Source of the DNA: Parabacteroides sp. ZJ-118
GTDB taxonomy: Bacteria; Bacteroidota; Bacteroidia; Bacteroidales; Tannerellaceae
DNA: 64,000 bases
Assembly (NCBI RefSeq): GCF_011038785.1
Contig: NZ_JAAKDT010000008.1
Location: 1 to 64,000 of the forward strand
Direction of reading: 5' to 3'
A model generated the notes under the pieces. It was not told where the DNA came from. It did no database searches and saw only the letters and a program-made list of their open reading frames with translations. A program made the position numbers and the translations under genes. The stretch's first letter is position 1. The number at the start of each line of letters is the position of its first letter. Positions 28,602 to 37,086 of the stretch are shown in pieces.

Positions 28602-30308
28602 ATGATGAAACAGATTCGATCCTTATCCATCGCCACCCTTGTCCTCTGTACGGCTTGCGCCTCCCCGAGGGGCGACCGGCCGGAGCGCGACATGACCGTC
28701 GTCGTAGCGGGCGATCTTCATTTCGACCTCCTCCCGGAGAGCGACCAGTATTACCACGTAGTCACCATGAACCGCCTGCCCGGTCATTTCACCTTCCCGG
28801 CGGACGCGGCGCCCGGCATCGCCGGCGAGACGATCGGACGCGTGGATGGCGTGATCATCGCCGGAGACATGTTCGACAAGGCCCGTCCCGAGATCCTCTC
28901 CCTTTACCGGGAGCGATACGAGACCGGGCCGGGCGAGAAGACCATCCATTTCCCCGTGTATCCCGGCTTCGGCAATCACGACATCGATCCCGCCGTATCC
29001 GACAAGGGTGCCGACAACCTGGCCGGCCGCGCCTTCTCCCTGCATTACCTGGATTCTATCCTGCAGGATAAGCTGGCGAGGAAGGAGATCCTGAGCTTGC
29101 ACCCGTCCAGCCGCAGTTACTCCTGGAATATCGGCGACGTGCATTTCGTGCAAGCGCAACGCTTCTCCGGCGACACCGCCTATTGCGAGAGCAATCTCGA
29201 CTGGCTGGCGGACGACCTCGAGCGATATGCCTCCGCGGGCAACCCGGTGGTCTACATCCAGCATTACGGCGTAGACCCTTGGGCGATCCAATGGTGGCCG
29301 CAGGAGGCCCGCAACCGGTTGTTCGACCTGCTGGACCGGTACAACGTAGCCGCTTTCTTGGTAGGCCATACGCACGAACCCTCCTTGCGCCATTACCGGG
29401 GATATCCGATCTACCAGGTGAACAACGCCTGGCCGGACGAGGATGGCAACGGCTCGTTCGCCGTATTGCGCATAAAGGATAACGCCGTCGCCGCGGCGAC
29501 TTGCCGCTGGACTGACGACGCGGGCCATTTCGAGGTGGTGGGCCCTTACCTGAACGATACCCTTCCCCGCCGGATCAATCAAGCGATCCATTACAACGCG
29601 TTCTCCCACAACGATTATTGGCGAGAGAACCCGTTGCGGGACGCCTTGGCCTTCCGGTATAATTGCGTGGAGGCCGATCTGTGGCTGATCGACGGCGAGC
29701 TGTACGTCTCCCACGACCGCCCGGAGCCCGACCCGGCCATCACCTTCGAGAACCTCTACCTCAAACCGCTCGCGGCCCGTATACAGGCGAATGGCGGGAA
29801 GGTCTATCCCGGCAGCGACCGTCCTTTCTACCTGATGGTGGATTGCAAGGCAGAGGGCGAGGCGATGTACAAGGTATTGAAGAAGCAGATGGAGCCTTAC
29901 AAGGAGTACTTCTGCTCCGTCGATGAGGGGGTATATAAAGAGGGCGCCGTCCTCTTCTTCCTTTCCGGCGACCGTCCGAAGGAGAGCCTGCCGAAGGAGG
30001 AGAGCCGCCTCGCCTTCCTCGATGGGCAGATCAAGGACTTGGGACAAGGCATCCCGGCCACCCTCGCCCCGGTCGTAAGCGATAATTACGCCGCTTTCTT
30101 CACCTGGGAGGGCGACGGCGAGATGCCTGCCGACCAGCTGCGGAAGATGCGCGAGATCATCCGGCAAGTCCACGACGAGGGAAAGCTGTTCCGTTGGTGG
30201 GGCGCTCCGGATACCGAGGCGTTCAAGCGCTTCTTCATCGAGGAGGGCGTAGACCTGGTAGGCGCCGACAACCTGAACGGCTTATACAACGTCTTGAACG
30301 AGCAATAG
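28602..30308 (+). CDS. Lipoprotein: metallophosphoesterase fused to PI-PLC/GDPD-like domain
   Basis: A 568-residue lipoprotein (LCTACAS lipobox, cysteine about 19) with two catalytic-looking domains. The first (about 30-320) is a calcineurin-type phosphoesterase: AGDLHFD, IIAGDMFDKARPE, GFGNHDID, and FLVGHTHEPS give the metal ligands in order. The second (about 330-565) resembles PI-PLC/glycerophosphodiesterase barrels: FSHNDY (His about 336), CVEADLWL, and YVSHDRPEPD (His about 371). The start at 28602 is chosen for the lipobox; the open frame upstream overlaps the preceding gene in another phase. It is last in the enzyme operon. The pairing suggests sequential phosphodiester then monoester removal from an inositol- or glycerol-phosphate substrate, which is an inference. 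Confidence 0.85.
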   Translation: MMKQIRSLSIATLVLCTACASPRGDRPERDMTVVVAGDLHFDLLPESDQYYHVVTMNRLPGHFTFPADAAPGIAGETIGRVDGVIIAGDMFDKARPEILSLYRERYETGPGEKTIHFPVYPGFGNHDIDPAVSDKGADNLAGRAFSLHYLDSILQDKLARKEILSLHPSSRSYSWNIGDVHFVQAQRFSGDTAYCESNLDWLADDLERYASAGNPVVYIQHYGVDPWAIQWWPQEARNRLFDLLDRYNVAAFLVGHTHEPSLRHYRGYPIYQVNNAWPDEDGNGSFAVLRIKDNAVAAATCRWTDDAGHFEVVGPYLNDTLPRRINQAIHYNAFSHNDYWRENPLRDALAFRYNCVEADLWLIDGELYVSHDRPEPDPAITFENLYLKPLAARIQANGGKVYPGSDRPFYLMVDCKAEGEAMYKVLKKQMEPYKEYFCSVDEGVYKEGAVLFFLSGDRPKESLPKEESRLAFLDGQIKDLGQGIPATLAPVVSDNYAAFFTWEGDGEMPADQLRKMREIIRQVHDEGKLFRWWGAPDTEAFKRFFIEEGVDLVGADNLNGLYNVLNEQ

Positions 30309-30402
30309 ATCGATTGTGCCGGCCCCGGCAGGAAAGAGAGAGCCTACGGGGATCTTGATATACAGGGAGAGCCGGAAACAGCTCTCCAAGGATAGAAAAG
30401 AG

Positions 30403-30458
30403 GGAGGTGTGGCAAGCCGGTATATACCGGTGTTCGCCACACCTCCCGAGGTTTTTTT
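30403..30458 (+). terminator. Terminator of the enzyme operon
   Basis: Perfect 11-bp arms GGAGGTGTGGC (30403-30413) and GCCACACCTCC (30436-30446) enclose an inner CCGGTATATACCGG palindrome and are followed by seven Ts (30452-30458). A second hairpin with GGGGTGT/ACACCCC arms follows before the convergent C10 gene, but has no T-tract for the minus strand. Confidence 0.85.
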
Positions 30459-30495
30459 GGGGGGTGTACCCTCTTGGGCACACCCCGCTTTGTGT

Positions 30496-33400
30496 CTAGA
30501 AGCTCAGTTTATAGGACCGCGTGCCTACCCGGATGATATAAGAGCCTTGCGGCATCTGCTCCGAGTATTCGCCGGCAGACAAGGACAAGGTCTTGTACAC
30601 ACGGCCGTCGAAGGTAACGATGTAAGCCCTCTCGGCCTCCGGAGTCCGGATGAACAGGCGGCTGCCGGAAGCCCATACACGCAACTCACCGGCCTCGATC
30701 TCCTGGTTGGCGGTCGGACTATCCCCCTTCACGATACCGCTTACGGTCACTACCACGTTGCTACGGATGTCGGCGATCGTATAGCGGCCGGCGGCGTCCG
30801 GCGTAAGTATCGTGCCGTTGGCCTTCACCACCATGTTGTCGGCGTTGTAACCCGCTTTCACCTCCACGGTAAAGGAGAGGCTGTTCCCCTTCTCGACGGT
30901 CGTAGAACCTGTGGCCGCGATCGTAGCGCCCTCCACAACCGGCAATGTCACGGTGTAAGTGACAGGGGTGGGGACAGGGGTTGGAGTAGGCTCGGGCTCG
31001 GGTTCCGGATCGGGGATACGGGAACCGGAAGCCGTGATGACCAGCGTACCGGTGATCTTCTCCAGCGAGAACTTGCCGGTAGAGCGGTCGTACGTATAAT
31101 CCGTACCGGCGTCCAGTGCCTTCTCGCCCATCACCACGGTAATGCCGGACGGGAGCTCGTAGCCGGAGGATGCGGTTAATGTCAGCTCGACCTTCTCATC
31201 CTGGGCTTTCGGCTCGAAGGAGGGGGGAGCGGAGGTGAGGTTGGTGAGGTTCAGCACTACCTCGAAGAAGCCCTCTTGGATCCCCTTGGCTTTGATGACA
31301 ATCTCCCCGTCAACATTCTCTATCTTAACTTCTCCTGTCTCATTATTATAGGTATAATATTCAGTAATCGCGGCCTTTAAATTACCCATCTTCTGCTTTA
31401 ATAACCGGCCACCCATTGTTACCTTGATCGCGTATGGAAGCTTATAACCTTTAGCCTTCTTCAGCGTAGCGGTGAAGGTCTCACCTTTCACGATGGTATC
31501 CTTCGAAGCTTCGATGGTCAGGTTCGTCACCTCCTCCTCGACTTTGTAGATCTTATCTGCCACGGCTGTTACCACTACGTCTCCGGTCACCTCTGTGATG
31601 GAGACCGTACCGTCTGCCTGTTTATAGGTGTCTGTCAATGTATTGCCTCCCATCGTCACCGTGACAGCTTTCGGCAGGTTGTAGCCTTCATCCGGCACCA
31701 GGGTGAATGTCAACGGATCGCCATGGGTCACGGCATTCACCTTCGAGGTGGAGGTCAGGTTCGTCAGGTGGAGGGTCACGTCATACTGTTTCAAGACACC
31801 CTCGGCTGTTACCACTACGTCTCCGGTCACCTTAGCGATGGAAACCGTACCGTTTGCCTTATCATAGGTGTAGCCTTCTGTCAATGCCTTGCCTCCCATC
31901 TTCACCGTGACAGTTTCCGGCAGGTTGTAACCATCATCCGGCACCAGTGTGAATGTCAACGGATCGCCATGGGTCACGGCATTCACCTTCGAAGTGACGG
32001 TCAGGTTCTTCACCGCCTCCTCGCTGAAAGTGTATTGCTTCTTTGTGCCGTTGGCGGTGATGGTCAAGGTTGCCGTCAGAGGTACGTTCAGCGTGAATGT
32101 TCCATTCGTGTATGTATACTCTGTACCGGCTAGGTCTTTATCTCCCATCTTCACAGTGAACGCGCCATCGTATTCATAGCCTTCAGAGGCAGTAAAGGCT
32201 ACCTCGAACTGAGGTTGTGTATTGATCTTAAACGGACCTACGGAAGAGGGAGTGGCTACCACGCCATCCAGGTCAAATACTACCTGTATATCACTGTCAT
32301 CCAAGGCGGTAGCCTGTATCGTAAGGTCGGAGGTGATGGAGAATATTACCACCTTGCCGCTCTCCTTGTCGTAAGTATAATCCTTATCGGCACCTTGTGT
32401 CAGCGGTGTCTCGCCCTTCAGGACCGTGATGGCATCCGGCAGCTTGTGGTTCGCTTCGGGTTTGAGGGTAATTGTATAGTCCTTGGCCTGCTCAGAGTTC
32501 TCCGTCACTTTCACCTCGTTGTCTTTGTCAGATGTCAAGTGCGAGAGTTCTTGCTTGATCGTAAAGATCTTAGGCTCCGGAACGCCGATGGCGTAGATCT
32601 GCAAGTCGCTATTGACTGCATTGATCTTGATCTCTCCGCTCTTGCGATTCTCAGAGACTGTATAGGTATAGTCCGTACCGACCGTAAGTTCCGTTTCACC
32701 TGCTTTCACTGTCACTGTCTCCGGCAGCAGATAGCCTTCCTTAGCGGTCAATTTAACCGCAAAGCCGGAGCCCTCCGTGACGGAGGTTTCTTTAGCCACG
32801 TTAACATCCAAATTGTCTTGCTGCTGGATAGAGACTGTATGCGTAATCTGTTCAGCTTTGGCCTCGATTACGATATTACCGGTCACGGCCGGGATATGGA
32901 TCTTGCCGTTGCTATAGGTATAATCCGTTCCTGCGGTCAAAGTCTTGCCACCCATCGTTACCGTGATGGATGCCGGAAGGTTGTAGCCCTTTTGTGGCTT
33001 AAGTATAAGCTCGATCTTTTCTCCGGTCAACACTGGCGCATAGGATTGTGGATCAGAAGACAAATACTCAAGATCAAGAGAGACCTCATAATGATGATCA
33101 TCTATACCAGAAGCTGTGATCTTTAAATCAGACGTAACGGCCTTAATAACAACTTTACCTGTAGCTTTATCATACGTATAATCCTTATCTATCCCTTGTG
33201 TTAAAGGTGTTTCACCATTTAATATCGTGATAGATTCTGGTAAACGATAGTCCTTTGCAGGAATTAAAGTGAACTCAAATGAATCTCCCTCCTTCACTTT
33301 TTGAACCGTAGAAAGATCCGGTGAAGTAGTTAAATTATCAAGTCTGACAGCCGTAATCGTATGAGTTGGCTTAACGGGGGAAGTATAGACTTGTTTAAAC

Positions 33401-35616
33401 GCTATATTATAAATTGTTTTATTACATCCATTTTTAGAAGTGACTGTAATAGTCCCGACAGCGGTATCCTCAATCCAGGTTGGATTTGTTATCTCAACTT
33501 GGGCCCCAGAATTGGAAGCCGTTGCATTTAATGTTATCTCAGGAGAATCCTGTATATCAGAAGGAAGCACCACGGTATAAGAATCCCAGCCTTTTAACTT
33601 CATTTCATGGGATTCTCCGTTGAGCACGTAAGTAAGAGACGAAATCTCTGTACTTTCTAAATCCCTCATCTCCTCATCTGTAACCACTTGTTGTGGGCGC
33701 TGACAAAGAATCGAAACAGGTCCTGAGACAAAGGGTATCGTTATAATTCCCGTATTCTTATCCCAATAGATATCGTCATAATGGTCGAAAGGTTCGGTTA
33801 CGGGAGCATCGTGTATAAGAGCACTCCAATATCCTATCTGCATACTAATATCTTTTGCTTCAGGTAACGCGAATCCTTCTAACGGTGTTAATTGAATAGT
33901 ACCGGGTTTTCCATATTCGAGTTTTCCTATGACTTTGGCTTCAAAACCCATATGTCGAGGTTTCCATGTGTCCAAATCATAGTATATGGGATAATCAGAG
34001 ATAGGTCCTTCCTGAGGTTTACATTTGTAGGCAATTTCAGGTGTAGCTCCCCGTATTAAATTCCAATCTTGCTTATCGGATGAATAAGCAAGCATTAGAC
34101 ACACATCGGGGTCTTTCAAGGTTACATGTGTGGTAATGCCACCAGCGTGGTATTCATCAAACGTCAGTTTATAATCATCCCGCATATCCAAAACCTCTAC
34201 TATATTTTCTTCTTGATCCACTGACACGAGAGCGACATACCCTTCAAACGGGATATTCCCTCCACTGACAAGAGCACCATTCACACCTCCGTCCCATGCT
34301 TCTAACCAACTCTTATACATGAAATCCACGTTAAAGAGAGACGTTTGTAGTTGAAGAAAAGAGGTATTCTCTTCCGGATTATTGGGCTTTATATTTATTA
34401 TCATGTTATGCTTTTGATTATATCCTCCCCAATACGAATCATTTTGAGGATCTAATGAGGAGAGTAGATAGAACCCGTTATGTAAACCTCCCCAGCCCCA
34501 ATTGAAATGGAATCGACCATAAGAGTCATAACCATCGCATACAAACGCATGTCCTTTACCATTGAGTGGATCTACGTTTTCTTCTGTCGAAGACGAATAC
34601 AACACCGGACGCCGGTTATCTAATTCATTACGCAATATAGACGTCCACTCTTCCCAAGAATATTCCTCTTCCCTTTGATATAAGGCTTTCATCTGTAAAC
34701 TATATCCGAATACATCGCGCAAGGCCGTCGTTGCATCCGTGGTGTAGGCAGAACTTTCTCCCGAACCATAAACCATCTTGACATTCGCGCCGATGTTCCA
34801 CATCAAGGCCGCCACCTGATTGGCCTGATCCTCCGTATAACTGCCGGGGATATATTCCAAAGGCATATTATCCCATAGATAAGGAGCGTATGAGACCTCA
34901 TATTTCTGCTCATTCACAGTGTAGGTGGAGACACCATTTGTCACTACCGTCTTGGGATGCTCATGATATTTCATAATAATACCCATTGCGGTAGCCACGC
35001 AACCGGTAACAGCATGCTTTCCATCTATCATAGGCGTCTGCAGATTGTACGGCTCATATTGGCTCCACTTCGCGGTAGGAAGTACTATTCCCTCCGTCGC
35101 TCTCAGCGTTGTACCGCTCATGTGGCGGCTCCACTCGGCGGCGATCTCCGGGGTGGCTTCGATGTCCTTGCTTATCGCCCAGGTAATCTGGTCTTGATAG
35201 CCGGCCAGCCAGCCGCGGAGGTTCTCCGGCAGGTTGTCGGGGTCGAAGCTGCCTTCGTCGGAGTAGCCCAGGACGGGGCGCACGCGGTCGTCGCCCGACA
35301 CGATGGCGAAGCCTTTCCCGCCGGGGAAGTTGAACACGAAATAGTCGGCCGCGCCTTCCACCTGCCCGCTACGCAGGGCCGAGCCGCTCTGACCGGGGGC
35401 CGCGGCATAGACCAACGCCAGCTCGCTTGCCGAGCGCAGGCCGCCGATGGCGCCTTCTCGTTGCGCCACGCTCTCCGCTACCTTGCGGGCCGTGGCCACG
35501 TCAATCCGTTCCGCCCACGTCAAGCCCTGCCCCGGCAAGGCGGCGTACAAGCACAAGATCATCGCTACCAGCGACAACCTCAAACTGAATCTTCGTAAAG
35601 ATGTATTCATAAGCAT
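30496..35616 (-). CDS. Secreted C10 cysteine protease with long repeat region
   Basis: A 1706-residue streptopain-like protease with adhesin-like architecture. Signal peptide to about residue 34; Spi-like propeptide (about 40-165); catalytic domain with Q186, nucleophile C206 in TGCVATAMG, His356 in GKGHAFVCDGYD and FHFNWGWGG. From about residue 740 come about nine repeats of 80-90 residues, each like GYNLPETVTVKMGGKALT then YTYDKANGTVSIAKVTGDV, then a PDPEPEPEPTPTPVPTP linker, a variant repeat, and a C-terminal beta domain (about 1630-1706) that resembles type IX secretion sorting tails. Two repeats are nearly identical in DNA. It would be exported and perhaps surface anchored, acting on host or bacterial proteins. 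It stands alone, with an unusual leader. Start could be Met1 or Met3. Confidence 0.9.
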   Translation of the reverse strand: MLMNTSLRRFSLRLSLVAMILCLYAALPGQGLTWAERIDVATARKVAESVAQREGAIGGLRSASELALVYAAAPGQSGSALRSGQVEGAADYFVFNFPGGKGFAIVSGDDRVRPVLGYSDEGSFDPDNLPENLRGWLAGYQDQITWAISKDIEATPEIAAEWSRHMSGTTLRATEGIVLPTAKWSQYEPYNLQTPMIDGKHAVTGCVATAMGIIMKYHEHPKTVVTNGVSTYTVNEQKYEVSYAPYLWDNMPLEYIPGSYTEDQANQVAALMWNIGANVKMVYGSGESSAYTTDATTALRDVFGYSLQMKALYQREEEYSWEEWTSILRNELDNRRPVLYSSSTEENVDPLNGKGHAFVCDGYDSYGRFHFNWGWGGLHNGFYLLSSLDPQNDSYWGGYNQKHNMIINIKPNNPEENTSFLQLQTSLFNVDFMYKSWLEAWDGGVNGALVSGGNIPFEGYVALVSVDQEENIVEVLDMRDDYKLTFDEYHAGGITTHVTLKDPDVCLMLAYSSDKQDWNLIRGATPEIAYKCKPQEGPISDYPIYYDLDTWKPRHMGFEAKVIGKLEYGKPGTIQLTPLEGFALPEAKDISMQIGYWSALIHDAPVTEPFDHYDDIYWDKNTGIITIPFVSGPVSILCQRPQQVVTDEEMRDLESTEISSLTYVLNGESHEMKLKGWDSYTVVLPSDIQDSPEITLNATASNSGAQVEITNPTWIEDTAVGTITVTSKNGCNKTIYNIAFKQVYTSPVKPTHTITAVRLDNLTTSPDLSTVQKVKEGDSFEFTLIPAKDYRLPESITILNGETPLTQGIDKDYTYDKATGKVVIKAVTSDLKITASGIDDHHYEVSLDLEYLSSDPQSYAPVLTGEKIELILKPQKGYNLPASITVTMGGKTLTAGTDYTYSNGKIHIPAVTGNIVIEAKAEQITHTVSIQQQDNLDVNVAKETSVTEGSGFAVKLTAKEGYLLPETVTVKAGETELTVGTDYTYTVSENRKSGEIKINAVNSDLQIYAIGVPEPKIFTIKQELSHLTSDKDNEVKVTENSEQAKDYTITLKPEANHKLPDAITVLKGETPLTQGADKDYTYDKESGKVVIFSITSDLTIQATALDDSDIQVVFDLDGVVATPSSVGPFKINTQPQFEVAFTASEGYEYDGAFTVKMGDKDLAGTEYTYTNGTFTLNVPLTATLTITANGTKKQYTFSEEAVKNLTVTSKVNAVTHGDPLTFTLVPDDGYNLPETVTVKMGGKALTEGYTYDKANGTVSIAKVTGDVVVTAEGVLKQYDVTLHLTNLTSTSKVNAVTHGDPLTFTLVPDEGYNLPKAVTVTMGGNTLTDTYKQADGTVSITEVTGDVVVTAVADKIYKVEEEVTNLTIEASKDTIVKGETFTATLKKAKGYKLPYAIKVTMGGRLLKQKMGNLKAAITEYYTYNNETGEVKIENVDGEIVIKAKGIQEGFFEVVLNLTNLTSAPPSFEPKAQDEKVELTLTASSGYELPSGITVVMGEKALDAGTDYTYDRSTGKFSLEKITGTLVITASGSRIPDPEPEPEPTPTPVPTPVTYTVTLPVVEGATIAATGSTTVEKGNSLSFTVEVKAGYNADNMVVKANGTILTPDAAGRYTIADIRSNVVVTVSGIVKGDSPTANQEIEAGELRVWASGSRLFIRTPEAERAYIVTFDGRVYKTLSLSAGEYSEQMPQGSYIIRVGTRSYKLSF
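31564..32010. repeat. Near-identical tandem DNA repeat within the C10 protease gene
   Basis: Two adjacent units of about 240-246 bases, starting at 31564 and 31804, encode protein repeats 7 and 6. They share long near-identical stretches, for example GGATCGCCATGGGTCACGGC in both. The other repeats of the gene have diverged far more in DNA, so this pair points to a recent duplication or gene conversion and could vary in number between strains. Confidence 0.8.
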
Positions 35617-35698
35617 ATAAATTTAAATAAATGTATTCCATCACTTTTCGAACGCAGGGACAGGCTGTCCCGGGATAACGCGGATTGCTCCAAACGCA

Positions 35699-35740
35699 AC
35701 GATCCCGCATGCGGAGGAAATCCTCCGCATGCGGGATCGT
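35699..35740. repeat. Perfect palindrome with 20-bp arms in the C10 leader
   Basis: Arms 35699-35718 and 35721-35740 are exact reverse complements with only two bases between them. In RNA this would be a very stable hairpin about 80 bases before the C10 start. It is GC-rich and not followed by a T-tract on the minus strand, so it is more likely a translation or stability element than a simple terminator. Confidence 0.9.
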
Positions 35741-35762
35741 ATACGTCGTATATAGATATTAT

Positions 35763-35819
<57 letters not shown>

Positions 35820-35839
35820 ACACAATTATCCCGTTTTGC

Positions 35840-35847
35840 CAAATGTA
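35840..35847 (-). promoter_or_regulatory. Candidate -7 element for the C10 protease gene
   Basis: TACATTTG on the minus strand fits TAnnTTTG exactly. Transcription from near 35833 would place the TTGC tract and the palindrome inside a leader of about 217 bases. No clear -33 element is seen. Confidence 0.5.
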
Positions 35848-36110
35848 TATTGGTAAAAAAGGTTAACATGCTATCTATCGTAAACTGTGTCATCTGGTTT
35901 TCATAATACAAGGGCCGAAGGTATAGGTTAAATCCAATACAACAAAATATGAATGTGATTTTAACATTTGTTCATGGGTATGGGGTCGATCGGGAGATCG
36001 AGCGGGGGGTCGGTGCCGGGATCGATACCTATGTCGAAGCCTCGATCGACCCGGGTGCCGGCCGGGAGACCGGCAGGGGTATCGATCGAGGCTCCGGGGA
36101 GTGACCCGGA
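35848..36110. other. Intergenic region with nested CGATCG-rich inverted repeats
   Basis: No gene is recognised. After the DUF4469 gene (minus strand) there is a GC-rich block with 12-base arms AGCCTCGATCGA (36038-36049) and its complement (36082-36093) enclosing a GCCGG/CCGGC hairpin. Further CGATCG-type words lie at about 35985-36030. It probably forms the 3' end structure of the DUF4469 transcript. Confidence 0.6.
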
Positions 36111-36881
36111 TTAGAGTTCGTCGGGGCTCGCGTCGCCGCCATCTCCCTCGGGCCGCTCACCCACGGTGAGGAGGATCGGGAAGACGTAGGTGCGGGGCTC
36201 TTTCAGGAGGCTGTAGCTGGCTCCGGCCTGTGTCGTGATGCTCAGCTTGTACTGTCCGTCGGCCAGCCCCTCGGGTACCTCCACGATCTGCTCCGAGGTG
36301 GTGCTGCGGGAGAAGAACTCGACTTTCTGGGGCGCGGCTCCCGCGGCGTCTTTGGTGAAGAAGATGCCGTTGGCCGGGTTGTCGCCCTTTATCAGGAGGT
36401 TCGCTCCGGAGATGATGACATTCTTGCCCGGGGTGACCTGTAGGTTCACGCTTTGGGTGCGTACGTCAAGCACTTGGTTGATGACCGGCCCGGTGGTGGC
36501 CTTGTTCAGGTTGAAGGTGATGTTCTTCAAGGCATCCAGCAGCGGCTTGCCGGGGGTAAAGGTAACGCCCGCGGAGTGTATCTCCGGGTTGAAGACGGGA
36601 GCTTCTCCCTCGAACGAGCCGGAGAGGTTGAGCAGGTACTGCCCTACGCCGTCTACGAGGCTCTTGCCGTTGGCCACGGCCTCTACCTTCTTGCGGTCGG
36701 CCAGCGTGAGGATGTTCTCGATGGTCTCCGGGCGGTACTCGGTGCGCTCGGCCACGATGTCGGCGGCTACGTCCGTGTTGCGGTACGTGCCGGTGATGCG
36801 CGGTTTGGCCACATAATCGCCCGGTTTCTCGGTTAGTACGTTGTCATACAAGTCTGCGCTAAGGATAATTTTTCCTACCAT
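36111..36881 (-). CDS. HU-like DNA-binding protein with DUF4469 domain
   Basis: A 256-residue protein of a family common in Bacteroides. The N-terminal half (about 1-120, starting MVGKIILSADLYDN) corresponds to the IHF/HU-like domain seen in such proteins, including ERTEYRPETIENIL and VDGVGQYLLNLSG. The C-terminal half (about 130-245) is the DUF4469 Ig-like domain (NLQVTPGKNVIISGANLLIKGDNPANGIFF). There is no signal peptide. Its role is unknown; nucleoid association is suggested only by the N-terminal fold. It is transcribed alone, with a candidate promoter about 110 bases upstream. Confidence 0.8.
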   Translation of the reverse strand: MVGKIILSADLYDNVLTEKPGDYVAKPRITGTYRNTDVAADIVAERTEYRPETIENILTLADRKKVEAVANGKSLVDGVGQYLLNLSGSFEGEAPVFNPEIHSAGVTFTPGKPLLDALKNITFNLNKATTGPVINQVLDVRTQSVNLQVTPGKNVIISGANLLIKGDNPANGIFFTKDAAGAAPQKVEFFSRSTTSEQIVEVPEGLADGQYKLSITTQAGASYSLLKEPRTYVFPILLTVGERPEGDGGDASPDEL

Positions 36882-36990
36882 AGGTTTTGATTATTTAAAG
36901 TTAATACTCTACTTGCCTCGTGCCGGGCGGGAAGGCGGTCAAGCGGGGTCGCCCCCCCTCCGCGCCCCCCTTCCCGGGGTAAGGCATCGG

Positions 36991-36998
36991 CAAATATA
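36991..36998 (-). promoter_or_regulatory. Candidate -7 element for the DUF4469 gene
   Basis: TATATTTG on the minus strand matches the consensus; the leader would be about 100 bases and includes C- and G-runs. The whole 36882-37086 gap holds no gene. Beside EnvC, a short ACAG/CTGT hairpin followed by TTTTTTA on the minus strand (about 37045-37065) may be its terminator. Confidence 0.45.
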
Positions 36999-37086
36999 AT
37001 GAAATTTTAATAGAACGCGCCCGATTCCCTTAAAATTAACCCAATAAAAAACAGGGGGGGCTGTGGGGGGTACTGCCGGCGCGGGG

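Noticed and set aside
28623-30173. Long antisense open frame (516 codons) opposite the phosphoesterase gene
   Set aside because: Same effect of GC-rich codons; the plus strand shows a lipobox and complete metal motifs.
30459-30486. Second hairpin as a minus-strand terminator of the C10 gene
   Set aside because: On the minus strand it is followed by As, not Ts; only the plus-strand hairpin at 30403-30458 has a T-tract.
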